A DNA stretch of 64,000 nucleotides, from assembly GCF_905475395.1 (NCBI RefSeq), contig NC_058340.1, positions 54,228,181 through 54,292,180 of the forward strand. Reading direction: 5' to 3'. The position numbers and the translations under genes are program-made. The notes below the pieces were generated by a model, which worked only from the letters and a program-made list of their open reading frames with translations, made no database searches and was not told where the DNA came from. Shown here piece by piece: positions 1-12,025 of this stretch (positions within the stretch are counted from its first letter, which is position 1; each line of letters opens with the position of its first letter). Source of the DNA: Chrysoperla carnea. Taxonomy: Eukaryota > Arthropoda > Insecta > Neuroptera > Chrysopidae.

Positions 1-534
1 ACCATTTTGAAATATAATTCGATGTTTTTTAAAAATAAAATTTTAACAAATAAAGGAAACAAAATAAAACCTCAACCGATTTAACGTTTGTTTTGATATA
101 TTTTAAGAGCCAATTTATCGAAAAAAAGTTGAATTACAATCAGCAGCCATTTTGATGGTGGAAATGAATTGAAATCAAGAAGTTATTTTTATGCATTTGA
201 CGAGTTTAATTTGACGCTTACTAAAATATGTAAATAATTAATGAATGGCTGGATGGTAAAGTGTAGTCATCAGTATTTAATTTTAATAAAAGCATGGCTC
301 AAATATAGTAATTTTCCAAACAATTGGAATTTAGGACGTTAACTTTTTTAATGGTTATTCAATACTGTATTCAAATTTGTTGCTGAAAAGAAGGAAGCTT
401 TCTTATAATTTTACTTAATTTAATAAACAAGTGGAAAAACAATTGACTGAATTAGTTGAAATATCCTATAAAGAAAATGTTGAATGTCCGCGTTATTTTC
501 ATTATTTTCAATACCCTCATGTTTCCTCATGTTT

Positions 535-935
535 GTTACCCTAATATTTTCGTATTTATAGGAATATTAATTTGAGCAATCATACAGGGTGATGGATTAT
601 ACTTTTTAAGTACTTAACCGTAATCAGAACTTTAAAATCAGCCTACTACAAATTGACAAATAGGGCAGATTCTTAATAATTTGCCTGGCGCCAGAGATTG
701 TTAAACATAGCAACTTTTTGTAATATTATTTTTCGATATCTCCATCTATGACGCTAGACAAAATATAAAGAATTGATCCTAATTCTCAATTTGTTGTAGG
801 TTGAGTTCTGATTTCGGTTAAGTATCTTAAAAAATGTGACCCATCATCCTGTATGCCTGGGCAAATTTTCAAATCGATATTCCTATAAATAACGAAAATA
901 TGAGGGTGTCTTTATCTTAAATGCGGCACACTGTA
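535..935. repeat. Foldback (long inverted-repeat) element, family R1
   Basis: The arms, about 535-720 and 730-912, are near-complementary along most of their length, so the element could fold into one long hairpin. Shared words include ACTTAACCG, AATTGACAAATAGGGC and TATTTATAGGAATAT. The motif ATTCCTATAAATAACGAAAA recurs at about 20005 with the same flanks, and in a slightly changed form at 58430, so this is a dispersed family. No coding capacity is visible. It is most likely a non-autonomous foldback or MITE; terminal duplications are not clear. Confidence 0.7.
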
Positions 936-2667
936 TAGTAGGATATAAATATTTAGGACAATATATTTCAAGCATCAAAATGGTTGAAAGTTGGAATTCA
1001 ATTTTTTTTCTCTGTAGATTGGCTATTAATTTAAAAGTTCTGTTGTAAAACTTGTATATATAGGGAAGACGCATTCACTTTTTTAATTTTGAATCTATCA
1101 ACAGCCAAAGTTGTGCAAGATTGTAACGAATTTTAAAAAAAAGATTTCTATTTAGTAAAACACAATATCTCTGAAATCTGACAAAAAAGACAATTATGTA
1201 AGTATCAAAAAACAATAAAACAATCCCAAAATGAATATTACACTTACTTATATTTCATTTGTCAGCCCATAAAACGACATACAACTTTAATTTCAGAATA
1301 GGCTTAAAACGTTTTGTTATGATGGGAGTTAAATGCTAAGAAAGACTCTATCTAGCGATAGAAAAAATGACTATAAGTGTTAACTCGAATAGATAGATAT
1401 ATAAAAAAACAGGAAAACTATTGAAAAAACAGGAAAATTATCGCAATTATAAAAAGCAAGGGAAGTGAATACGGCACAGAAAATTAAAATGTATAATCAA
1501 GTAGATATTTTTTGCTTTTTCATTCAATGAAAAAATGAGCCGAGTCTAACAGGGATGGTTTTCAGTTTTTCTTAGCGTTAAAATCAAATACAGCCAATTT
1601 TACAATAGTAATGGCATGCCTTTTTGTCGATTATCGAATATCTATACCAAAATATTTACTATAGAAAATGCTTTACTTTAAAATCGACAGTGCGTTAGTC
1701 GATAAAACTATGTACGACTTTAATAAAATCATAAAATAGCTTAAAAATGATTATAAAGATAATCGTTATCTTTTGCAAAATTTTGCATATGTTTAAGGTG
1801 GATACTGTGCCTATTCATGCGCACAAAAAAATCTCTGCCTCTTCGGGATTTATTAGTATAGTCTCCATTTTTGGAAAGTTTAAGAATAGGAAATTCGGGT
1901 AGGACGGAAAACATCTGAACCAGAAATCGACTGCTCGTTATTCGATTTTTTTTTTGGGCGTAAATCGAAGAAGCACAAGTTCGCATGAATATGATTTTGT
2001 TGAGTACACTCTTTCCACCGGCTCCCACAAAAATCAACTAACGAGAAGTTTATTCCTGGATTAGATTGTTTTATTTCCTCGATTAAATATAAGAAAACGT
2101 TTTTGGTTCACACACGTGGATCCTGATTTTAAAATATAGATTATAATTCGACCATTGAAGTAAAACCATTGAATGTGCAATTTTTCCTTGCTTTCTAAAA
2201 TGTATATTTTAAAATAAAAAAAACCCCTGTCATGCGTCTTCCCCATTATTAGACCCAATCTCATATGTTCAAAAACTACAATACTACAAATTATACATCT
2301 ACTTGGCGCAATTACAAAACAAAAGAAATAATTTAATCTAAATTTAATATTTCATGCTATACAAAAATTTAAAATATTTTTTGTTTCAAAAAAGGCACTC
2401 ACATTCATAACTTTTTTTTTATGATTTTGAAATTTTTATATAAACTACTTCTCTGGAATACATAGTAATAAAAATATCGTTCATTCAAAACACTTATCAA
2501 ATATTTAAAAATTCTTTTTCTAGGTTCAAATATTATATCAAGGATTTTAAACATATAAAATTTAAAAGAAATCAAAAACCATGTACCTCCATTTTCCCGT
2601 CCAAAGGTCATTTTTTGCAAAGAGCTTCCTAAGGCATATAAAAATTTGCGGCAAAGATATACAGACT

Positions 2668-2902
2668 CTATCGTGTGTTGAACGTGAGTCTCACGTTAAA
2701 CTAATTTGAAGTAGATAATTAGCGTGAACAGAATATTATCTAAGTTTTTGGGGAAAAATTAATATTTTTTCCCTGTAATTTACGTTCATTCACTAGTCCC
2801 CAAATTCTGAGAAAAGCTCAAAAAATTTAAATATTATTATGTTCACGATAATCACCTACTCCAAATTATGTTAACGTGAGACTCACGCTAAACATATGAT
2901 AG
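2668..2902. repeat. Short TIR element (MITE-like)
   Basis: The left arm starts CTATCGTGTGTTGAACGTGA and the right arm, read on the minus strand, starts CTATCATATGTTTAGCGTGA. Both continue with the internally palindromic word CGTGAGTCTCACG and then about 60 bp of alignable sequence. There is no ORF inside. Its size (about 235 bp) and long imperfect TIRs fit a MITE. Confidence 0.7.
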
Positions 2903-5222
2903 TACCCTTATAACCTCACCCAAAAATTTTATCCTTGGTACGGCATATTACGGTTAGTTGGAGGAGGTAAGAAATTTTTGTTTTTCGAAATGAAAGTGAT
3001 ATTTTCGATAGAAGTTAGAAATTATTGATTTTTCTGGATTATATGAAGTTAGAAACAATTGATAACCACGTCGAATGATCAGTTATATCGGTTAAAAATT
3101 AGGGTAAAATTATAGATTTTCGTTAAATAATAACAATAAAAACGGATTTTTACTTTTGGTGCGGAGCCCTAACTTTTTTTAAAATAAAAAATCGGTTAAG
3201 TAGTGAACTCAAAAATGAAGATTCGTATATATTTTCCTACAAACTTTTATCCCCTATTTCACCTATTTAGGGGATAAAGTTCGGAAAATCCTTTCTAAAA
3301 TTATACACCTACAGTATAAAATCAATATCCTCTCGAAATTTCAAATTTCTATCATTAGCGATTTAGGCTAGGCGTTGATATATCAGTCGGGGCATTGCAT
3401 TTTCCCCCTCCTGATAATTTCCCCCCTTTGAAAGGTTTCTGATTTTAAACAATATTAAAAGAAACATTAAAAACAATCATCAAAATCGGAACTGTGATTG
3501 AGGACTCCCTAAGAATAGTTATGTTATGTATTCCTTTATCCGACAAGTCACTAAAAATGTAAACCTAATTAATTTTACTAGGGGTGAATTGTATATTGAC
3601 TTCTAAAATATACAGAAGTGATGGAAACAATACGAGTTTTTTCAGAAATTAAGAAAAATCTCAGTGTTGCAAAATTGTAAACACTGTTACAACCCTTTGG
3701 TCATTCACCGGGCCTACGTCCATTAGTTTTCACTATTTGGGTGTATTTTAGCAGTCAGTTAATTAATATTAGAATTAAAACTTTCCGAACGATTGGCATG
3801 CGAGGGAACTATAAGTTTTCCGTTACTTATAATAAAATCGAAATTATCATTCAGTGAAATCTTTTAACACGCGTCATTTAATCAAACAACCAGGAAATCA
3901 TTTTTTAAAATGTCAGTTTTGTAAATTTTTTTAAACAAAAAAACATTAATTTAGTACATTTTAAACAGAACGCTTTTAATAATAACATTTGTTTTGTAAA
4001 CCGAATAAACAAAAATTCCTTGATACAATATTTACCATAGCAATAAACATGCTTATTTTTTTACTTATTTATGTAATTAATTCCTCAATGTAAAAATACT
4101 CAAGTTATTGATAATATTACTTACGACTTTGGGAGCTAGAATTGAAATTGACGGCGGCTTGCTTGTAATTAGCAGGTAATGCCATTATTTTCTTAGTTTA
4201 TGTTTCACACCCTAAACACACACAAAATTTGATTTTAAAATAATTGAAATAAAAAAAATTATTTAACGTACAATTAATAATTTGATGGAGAATTCATTTA
4301 TTTCTCATAAGATTTACTGTGTGCGTTATACAAAAATTACAAGAAGGCTTCTTTTAATCATAAATTTTTTCTGTCACAGGAGGACTGCATCATATTTGAT
4401 CATACCAACCAGATACCAACATAGTCAACACTAAACTTGAAGATGTCAAAAACACCAGAGAATATATCGGTCTCTAAAAACACTAAAGGTAATACCACTA
4501 GAGTTGTAAGTACCAAATACTAAGTAACGGGTACGGCATCTAGTACCGAGTACTAAAACGTTACTCACGAATTTAAATTGAAATTTTATTTGGTAATATA
4601 TGTATCAAAAGCAACGAGTAACGTAACGATACGATTGTAACGGGTACTGATTATTTCAGTAACGAATACATACGGGTATTCAACTTCTCGTTACTTTTTC
4701 AGCACTAAATACCACGGTATTCAAAGATGTAAAGAATGCACTGAGCAATACTGGCACAAAATTGACCGTTCTGTAGAAAGAGACAAAGCAATTGTGTGGC
4801 CAACACCTGTCTCTTTTTAATAGGTCTGTAGAAATTCTAGCAAGAGGCAATGGGGAATACTCAGTCCATTCTCTATGTTTTTGACGGTATCATAGATATC
4901 GAAAACATGATCTACAATGCTGTCGGTGAAAAAACGAGCGTCTCGCGTTAGTATCATGTTGTGACTGCCAACCAAGTATGCCACTGTGATTTAATCAAAT
5001 ATAACTTAATTAAAATTCAATATTATTTAATTTTACTTTAAATTTAATAGTATTTAATATTAAAAATATCCGTTTTCTGTAATAGTGTGCCGTTTTAGAA
5101 CGCAAGTGCTAAAATCTTCAGAACTCAACTCCTCGACAAAGTCAACCAAACCAAAACGTAATTATAACAAGCCAGAGTTATCAAAAAATAAAATAAGAAA
5201 TGTTCAAGACAATAAAAATTAA

Positions 5223-5574
5223 GGGTATGTTGCGTAATATTCACCAGTATACTGGCCAGTGCTAATGACGCCATAAACCGACGCCATACTGGTGAATCGT
5301 TCCCAAATATACTGACCAGCGTGTGTATATATATATTCTTAAATATATATTCTTATAGTATTCGTGAATTACGAGTAAGCCTTTTCAGACGCCATTATTC
5401 CTTCTTAATGAACAATAAATAAATAAATTTCTTGCACAAACACTCGGTGAACACATGTACACTATCATGCCCGTTTTACCAGTACAATATGGCGTAGTAT
5501 ACCAGTACAATAAGGCGTCGATTTCTGACGTCATGAGCACTGATCAGTATACTGGTGAATATTACGGAACACCC
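5223..5574. mobile_element. MITE with about 60-bp TIRs
   Basis: The left end begins GGGTATGTTGCGTAATATTC and the right end, read in reverse complement, begins GGGTGTTCCGTAATATTCAC. Both continue through CACCAGTATACTG and a GTGCTNATGACG block. The element is about 352 bp with no coding capacity, and the middle contains an AT dinucleotide stretch. I see no convincing target-site duplication. It ends about 400 bp upstream of the zinc-finger start codon. Confidence 0.75.
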
Positions 5575-5970
5575 GAAATGAAATAGACAAAAAAAAATCC
5601 AATAGAGTTACAGATGATAATAAATTTAATAACATTTCTTATCCGTATTACAAATTAATGACTAATATAACATACATGATGCTAAAATACATGTCATAAT
5701 ATAATTTCAAATTATTACAGAATACAGAAAAGTATTAGAAAATGAATTATAGACAAATTAAATAATTACAGTCGTTTCATAAACACCTCAAATTTTACAC
5801 AGTAATGTAACTTTGCTGATTTGCTCCTACATTTATATATTTATTTTGATTTCTTGTTTTAGGTTGGAAACCCTGGCTAGGGCTGATCGTCCTAAAGAAC
5901 ATAACCAAAATTAGCAAGAAAGATCAGATGTTATTACTTCTAGTTCTATGAAAATTACCGACTTTGTAAA

Positions 5971-8900
5971 ATGGCTGATAAAATGGTTGATAAAAAGAAA
6001 ATTATAAAAGAAGATATCGATGTATCGTGTTTGCTGTGCCTTGAAAATCGCAATAGAGTTTTCGATTTAAATAACAAGCTAGCAGATACAATAAATGATG
6101 TGTTATTTATTAAGGTAATCTTTTGTATCAATGAATCAGAATTAGGTTATTTGTAAACAAATCGAGTTGAATATCGTTTTAAAACTTATTTCAAATTATT
6201 GACATTGTTATAAATAATCGTGCATATGCACTTTGTAAATAAATAAGTTAATTAAACTCAATTTTATCTACGAGACCAGTGAAGTTAGGAAATTGTCTAT
6301 TATGATTTTAGTTGAAATCAAACTTAAATATCTAGAAATAAAAGATATATCGAATTTGAAATTTCTTCGTACTAAATGTAATCAAATAAAAAACTTTATT
6401 TTACTGATTATTCGTTGCACTTAAGAGCCGAATTCTGCTCCGAGAGCTCTTATACCTCTTCAATATATTATTTATAAGAGTTTTCAAAAATTCATTAATA
6501 ATGAAAAGATATCTAGAATATTAAAAATATTCGGAGCTAAATTCGAATCTGAACGCATTAAGGTAGTTGTCTTCCCATGGGCATATCGACAGATAATTTT
6601 AAATTTGTGTATACTTATTAGGAATATAATAATACATTAACCAAAAAAATTTGAAGTCGATTGACCGTCTCGAGTTATATACAATTAAAGTTCGGATAAT
6701 TAACATGAAGGGCATAGGAAGGTTGCATTTTGTTGTGTTTTTAACCAAGTTTTTTAATTCTAGAAAAAAACTAGATTTAAGATATTTTCAAAAAACTAAC
6801 TGAACATTCATGAATTTGTGCATGTGAGTTTAAAAAAAAAAACCAAAACTGTTGACCGCTTCATTCTTGAGATATAGTCACTCAAGGTTATTTAAATTTT
6901 TTGTATAACAGAAACAATTATATTTAGAGTATAAGTAGTGTAAGAGAGATGTCTATTACATACAGAATTACAGATGTTTATTATCATGCTATTATCATAC
7001 AGAATACATGATAAATGGACAGTCGAGTTAAAAGCATTAATACTTATTAGAAGGTGCTAAGCATATCTATACGTACATACCACTGCTGTATGATGTAGTA
7101 CACTATTTTTACAATATTGTACAAAGACAAATACCTTAAATGGTTTTCGTTATTTGAATAAGTAATAAAGCTATAATTAAAGCAAATACAAATTTATTTT
7201 ATTTATATTTTTCAGCTTGAAAATGTTATCAAATTACCGAAACGTATATGTTATCGGTGTTATTTTATTGTGGAATATATGCGTGATTTTCGTAATGTGA
7301 CTGTACGTAATGTAACCGTAGCAGAAAATAAATTAATAGAAGATAATTCGTCAATAATATACGATAAACCATTAATATTTAATATTATAACTGACAAAGT
7401 CCTTAAGGAACAAAACATACCTTATAATTTGAATGTTACTGAGTATATCAATAAACAAATGGAAGAAAAAGATAACGATGTATTAATTATACCTCAATCG
7501 TACAGAGATGCGAGTCTTAACGAAGACGATATATTACCATTTAAGCAAACAATTTTTCAATGCACAAACTGTCCAATGACATATAATAAAAAAACTAGTT
7601 TAGTGCACCACGAACGTAAACATAGAAGACAGCAACGTAAAGAACGTATCCATAAAGTAGTAAGCAGTCGTTCAAAAGTGTATTCATGCAACGTGTGTGA
7701 ATCGGAAACAGTATATTCGACGATCACAGAATTACGTGAACATAAAAAGTTACATGTTTCATCAATGTGTTGCAGACTGGGCTGTGGAACAGATTTTAAT
7801 GCCTCTCTTGAGAGAGAATTTCATGAATCGATTTGTAATCAAAGATTTTCGTCAAATGATTTAGAACAACCGGGAGTTCGTACCAGATCTAGAAGTCGTC
7901 TAGGTTCTGTATCAACCAGTAGATGTCCATCGATCGACTCTTATCGTACATTCCATAGATCAGGTTGGAGTTCAGATGAAAGTGGCGATTCGAATTCTGG
8001 AAGAACATCTATAAAAAGTCAAAGAAAGCGCAAAAGTAGTTATGCGAGAAGTGTTAATTCGGATGTTTCAAATTGTTCCACAATAACAACAGATACTAGC
8101 AGACATAAAAATTTAAAAAATTCAAGTCGAAATGAATCAGCATTAAGAAATGGAGATCAGTCACCTGACTCTATAAGATCAGCTAGACCTAGGACTAGAA
8201 AACAGTCAATTAAGGAGACGGACAGTGTGAAATCTTATCCAGAATTTTTGGATAGAATTAACTCTGCATCTACAGGCTTTCAACCAAAAAACATCGTAGA
8301 ATCAATATATTACCTTAAAAACAGCAAACAAGAAACAAAATCAAAAGAAAAGTTTCATTGCTGCAAATGTAAATTTTCGAGATATGATGTGGACGAGGTT
8401 TCTAAACATGAAACTAAAAAACATAATATTCAGCCGTGGTTTCCGTGCAACGAGTGTAGGAAAACATATACCAACCGGTAAGTTTATTTTATTTTTTTGT
8501 AACATGCTAGTACAATAGGGAATATTCATGTATTTTTTTTAAATATTTTTAATTCATTGTTTACACAGTTAAAACAAAGTAAAAAATGTAAATACTGCTT
8601 AAAAATGCTGTAAATAAGTGTAAAAAATTATTTAAAATACATTATAATTTTGAGATATTTAAACGCAGTTTTTTGGCGCTAGCTGTTGATGACGTACAAG
8701 TACGCGATCTGTCAATTGATGACAGTTCAATGTATAATTTACACTTAAAAAAAATGAATTCTGATAAACAAATAGGTTAATGAAATTGTGATTGTAACTC
8801 TATATCATCGAACGTTGGATTTGGGGATGTGGGAAATGAAAAATTTTGAAAAACTTGCATTTTTTTGAAAATTAATAGAATTGATTCTAGAATCGTAATC

Positions 8901-10378
8901 TAGACTAACTTTTTGGCATCATTAAGTTTAAAAATCTGAAGGCCCTCAAACAAATCAGGAAGTGTGTAGTGTTCATTATTGGGCCTGTGGAAGTTAATTA
9001 ATTTTAATTTCTATATAATTTTAAATTTGGGATTCAATTACATCAATTCAAATGTTTATTTAAACGTTGAATCAAATAACACCAATTATTCGAATACTAA
9101 GAAAATATTGAACTTGATAATTATACATTGGCCAAAAATTCACTACAATATTTTTAGATATATACTACACTTTTCGCTAGGATAATGATTTTATTATATT
9201 TCACTATTTTATTTCGCTAGGGTAATGAAAATCCGTGGCTCAATTTCAGGCTAAATTTGTAGTTTCTTTCATATTAATTAATTTTGTTTATTTACAGAAA
9301 ATTATTGGATCATCATAAGAGTGTAACACATAATATTGGTCCATTAGTATGTGCCATCTGTTCAGAAATCTTTACAATTCAACAAGACTTACAGTTACAT
9401 TTATATAATCATAGAAACACACAAAATGAATGTTGCATTGCCTGTGATAAAAAATTCTTAACTCTAGCACAATTAAAAGTACATATTGATGGTGAGACAG
9501 ATGAAAAACATAAGTTATTTAAAATAGCATTCCAGCTTCAAACGCCATTTAATAATGATACTCAACTCGAAGACGATACTCAACTTGATGATAATTTTCA
9601 GATTGTTGAAGTTGTTTCCTTGCAATCAAGTCGTCCCAGCACTCCGTACTCATCCTTAACAAACGACGACGTTGAATTATCTGAATTATCCCTGGATTTT
9701 AATGATCAATCATCTGTGGATTTTAATGACCAATCATCCCTGGATCGTAATGCCCAATCATCCCTGGATCGTAATGCCCAATCATCCCTGGATCGTAATG
9801 ACCAATCATTCCTGGATCGTAATGCCCAATCATCCCTGGATCGTAATGACCAATCGTCCTTGGATCGTAATGGCCAATCATCCATGGATCGTAATGCCCA
9901 ATCATCTCTGGATCGTAATGCCCAATCATCCCTGGATCGTAATGACCAAACATCCCTGGATCGTAATTCCCAATCACCCCTGGATCGTAATGCCCAATCA
10001 TCCCTGGATCGTAATGACCAATCATCACTGGATCGTAATGGCCAATCATCTCTGGATCGTAATGACCAATCATCCCTGGATCGTAATGACCAAACATCCC
10101 TGGATCGTAATTCCCAATCATCTCTGGATCGTAATGCCCAATCATCCCTGGATCGTAATGACCAATCATCCCTGGATCGTAATGGCCAATCATCTCTGGA
10201 TCGTAATGACCAATCATCCCTGGATCGTAATGACCAATCATCCCTGGATCGTAATGGCCAATCATCCCTGGATCGTAATGAGCAATCATCCGTCGAATTT
10301 AATAATGTTAATACCGAAATTGTCATTGAAAATACTATTCCAGATGATTTTATTCAAGTTCATGAACAAATACAATAA
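5971..10378 (+). CDS. ZAD/C2H2 zinc-finger protein with a 25-unit octapeptide repeat
   Basis: The three coding exons are 5971-6114, 7216-8477 and 9298-10378, all with GT-AG junctions and matching phases, giving 828 residues. The N-terminus is a zinc-finger associated domain: C20-x2-C23 in exon 1 and C60-x2-C63 in exon 2, the arthropod dimerisation module. C2H2 fingers follow at about residues 163-185 and 204-229, an irregular one near 231-255, then 430-451, 457-480 (split by intron 2), 485-507 and 513-533. A serine/arginine-rich linker separates the two finger groups. Residues 599-798 are 25 copies of an octapeptide of the type SSLDRNDQ. Such proteins are nuclear, usually DNA-binding, and evolve fast; I cannot name an orthologue. 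The ATG at 5971 is the first in frame before the ZAD. An AATAAA lies near 10430. Confidence 0.88.
8510..8760 (+). repeat. Dispersed repeat R2, copy A (intron 2 of the zinc-finger gene)
   Basis: This roughly 250-bp block matches the reverse complement of 48850-49106 almost end to end. Shared words include CAATAGGGAATATTCATGTA, TTTAAACGCAGTTTTTTGGC and GTTCAATGTATAATTTACAC. By eye the copies are clearly related but diverged, with small indels. No ORF, tRNA-like head or poly-A tail is obvious, so the class (SINE or MITE) is open. Confidence 0.75.
9686..10285 (+). repeat. Coding minisatellite, 25 units of 24 bp
   Basis: Exactly 25 head-to-tail 24-bp units lie inside the last exon of the zinc-finger gene. 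The consensus reads TCATCCCTGGATCGTAATGA followed by CCAA and encodes SSLDRNDQ, with the seventh residue varying among A, D, G, S and E. The first two units are older variants (DFN in place of DRN). Units 11-16 and 17-22 have the same order of variants, so a 144-bp block was duplicated. A 26th, diverged unit follows. Because 24 is divisible by 3, any frame open in one unit stays open through the array. Confidence 0.95.
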
Positions 10379-10774
10379 GTTTAAATATTTTGTAGTAAAA
10401 AAAACTTGGATAAACTTTCTTTTTTTTAAAATAAATTTTAATTTTTTTCAAATTAGTATTTCATTTACATTTGAATTAGCAAAGTTCAGGAATGTTTAGA
10501 AAAAGTATTTGAATAACTAGGCTAATGATTAGTCATGCAGAAAGGAACTAAGACGTTCACGGGTTTTTATTGTAGGAATCGTTCAATGGGTTTTTACCAA
10601 ATATCTCCTAAACTAAGCAAAATTACAAGAAATTCTGTGTAAATTTTATTATAGAGTTTCAAATACGACGGATTAGGATTAAATTTAAAAAAAATAATTC
10701 ATGCCAAAACAGTTGAAACAAACAGGAAAAAAATGATAAAATTTCGATTTTTTGTGGTTATTGCTTTTTTTTCT

Positions 10775-11220
10775 GTATTTTATATTCCTAAATAATAAAA
10801 GTAAAATATCTTCTTCATTAAGTAAAACAATAATTTTTACAAATAAAATGCGCAAAAAAGCCAGGTTTGAAATTACTGTATCTCGGTCAATTTTTAACCA
10901 ATTGTTGTAATTGTTAAATATTCCTAAATAATTAACGTAAAATCCCTTTTTTCATTGAGTGAAAAATAATTTTTCAATCAAATGCGAACGAGAAATGAAA
11001 TGCGGAAAAAAGTCAGGTTTGAAATGGCTGTATCTCGGTCAATTTTTAACCAATTGTTGTAATTTTCAAATATTCTTAAATAATAAACGTAAAATAATTT
11101 TTAAGCTTTTTTCATTGAGTGAAAAAATAATTTTTACAATAAAATGCGTACGAGGTATGAAATGTGAAAAGAAGCCTGATTTAAATGGCTATCTCATTCA
11201 ATTTTTAAGTTTAACCAAAA
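10775..11220. repeat. Tandem repeat, about 155-bp period, three copies
   Basis: Three diverged head-to-tail copies are marked by the shared phrase TATCTCGGTCAATTTTTAAC at about 10879 and 11033 and a decayed version at about 11190. Each copy also carries a CATTGAGTGAAAAATAATTT-like segment. It starts about 400 bp after the zinc-finger stop codon. There is no coding potential. Confidence 0.75.
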
Positions 11221-11757
11221 ACATTTTTCAGTATATCATTTAAATTTAAATTATATTGTCTGTTGCATTCCCTATACCTATCTTCGTCCAAAAAAAAAAA
11301 AAGATATAAGCAAAAAAGCAAAAAGTCATTGAAATTGTATTTATTTATTTTCCTATTTGCTTCAACTGCTTTATTTTATTCATAATCGAAATAATATCTA
11401 AATTAGAATTTTTTTGTCTTTTGTAACAAAATGGGAAATTTTGAGGTTATGTTTATGAACTGAAACAATAACTTATAATTAAATTTGACAGTTAAATTTT
11501 AACCAACTGAGCTTTTAAAAATGTTTTTATGATTTTTAATTATTATTTATACGTATTAAAGTTGATCAATAAATTATTCTATTGTGTTATTTTAATTTAT
11601 TATAAATTTTTTCGGATCATTAGTTGTAAGAAAACAATTCAAAAACGAAGGCTGATTTGACTAAAGTGTTTCCTATCTCGATGCTGATAAATTACCTTAA
11701 TGAGTGCGAAATGTAACTACAGAAAAACAGTTTAAAGTTTAAACGGTTATTACATAC

Positions 11758-12025
11758 TAGCTTGATACCCGGCCGCTTCGCTGCTCTCACTTATCCCCCT
11801 TCGATAACACTTGAAATAAGGGTAGGGATTGTTTCACACTGGTAAAATATATTTACAGATAAAATTTTTTTTTTAATGTTTTATGTAATTGTAGCTCATG
11901 TGTTATTCTGATGTATGAGCTATATTATTGTTTCATTCAAATCCATTCATTAGTTTTTGCGTGAAAGTGTAACAAACACACAAACAAACATCCTTACATT
12001 CAAATTTATAATATAAGGGATAGGA
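11758..12025. repeat. Dispersed repeat R4 with ACTAGCT terminus
   Basis: It begins with ACTAGCTTGATACCCGGCCG then CTTCGCTG, and ends with GCGTGAAAGTGTAACAAACA followed by a CATCCTTACATTCAAATTTA segment. The terminal segment recurs at 21420-21487, and the ACTAGCT...CTTCGCTG end recurs inverted at about 24325-24355. Sequences of this type are widespread in insect genomes as non-autonomous retroposons or Helitron-like repeats; I cannot decide between the two. Confidence 0.6.

Larger units (their letters stand above)
1..5970. other. Intergenic, no gene recognised
   Basis: No open frame here resembles a known protein; the longest (98 codons on the minus strand near 1741-2037) shows no domain and sits in AT-rich DNA. 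The stretch holds three inverted-repeat elements listed separately (535-935, 2668-2902, 5223-5574). Between about 4490 and 4720 there is a degenerate patch of GTAC and CGTTAC-like words, which looks like decayed simple repeat. The rest is AT-rich sequence in which I see nothing. Confidence 0.6.

Noticed and set aside
1741-2037. 98-codon minus-strand ORF
   Set aside because: No domain, no splice context, next to repeats; treated as chance.
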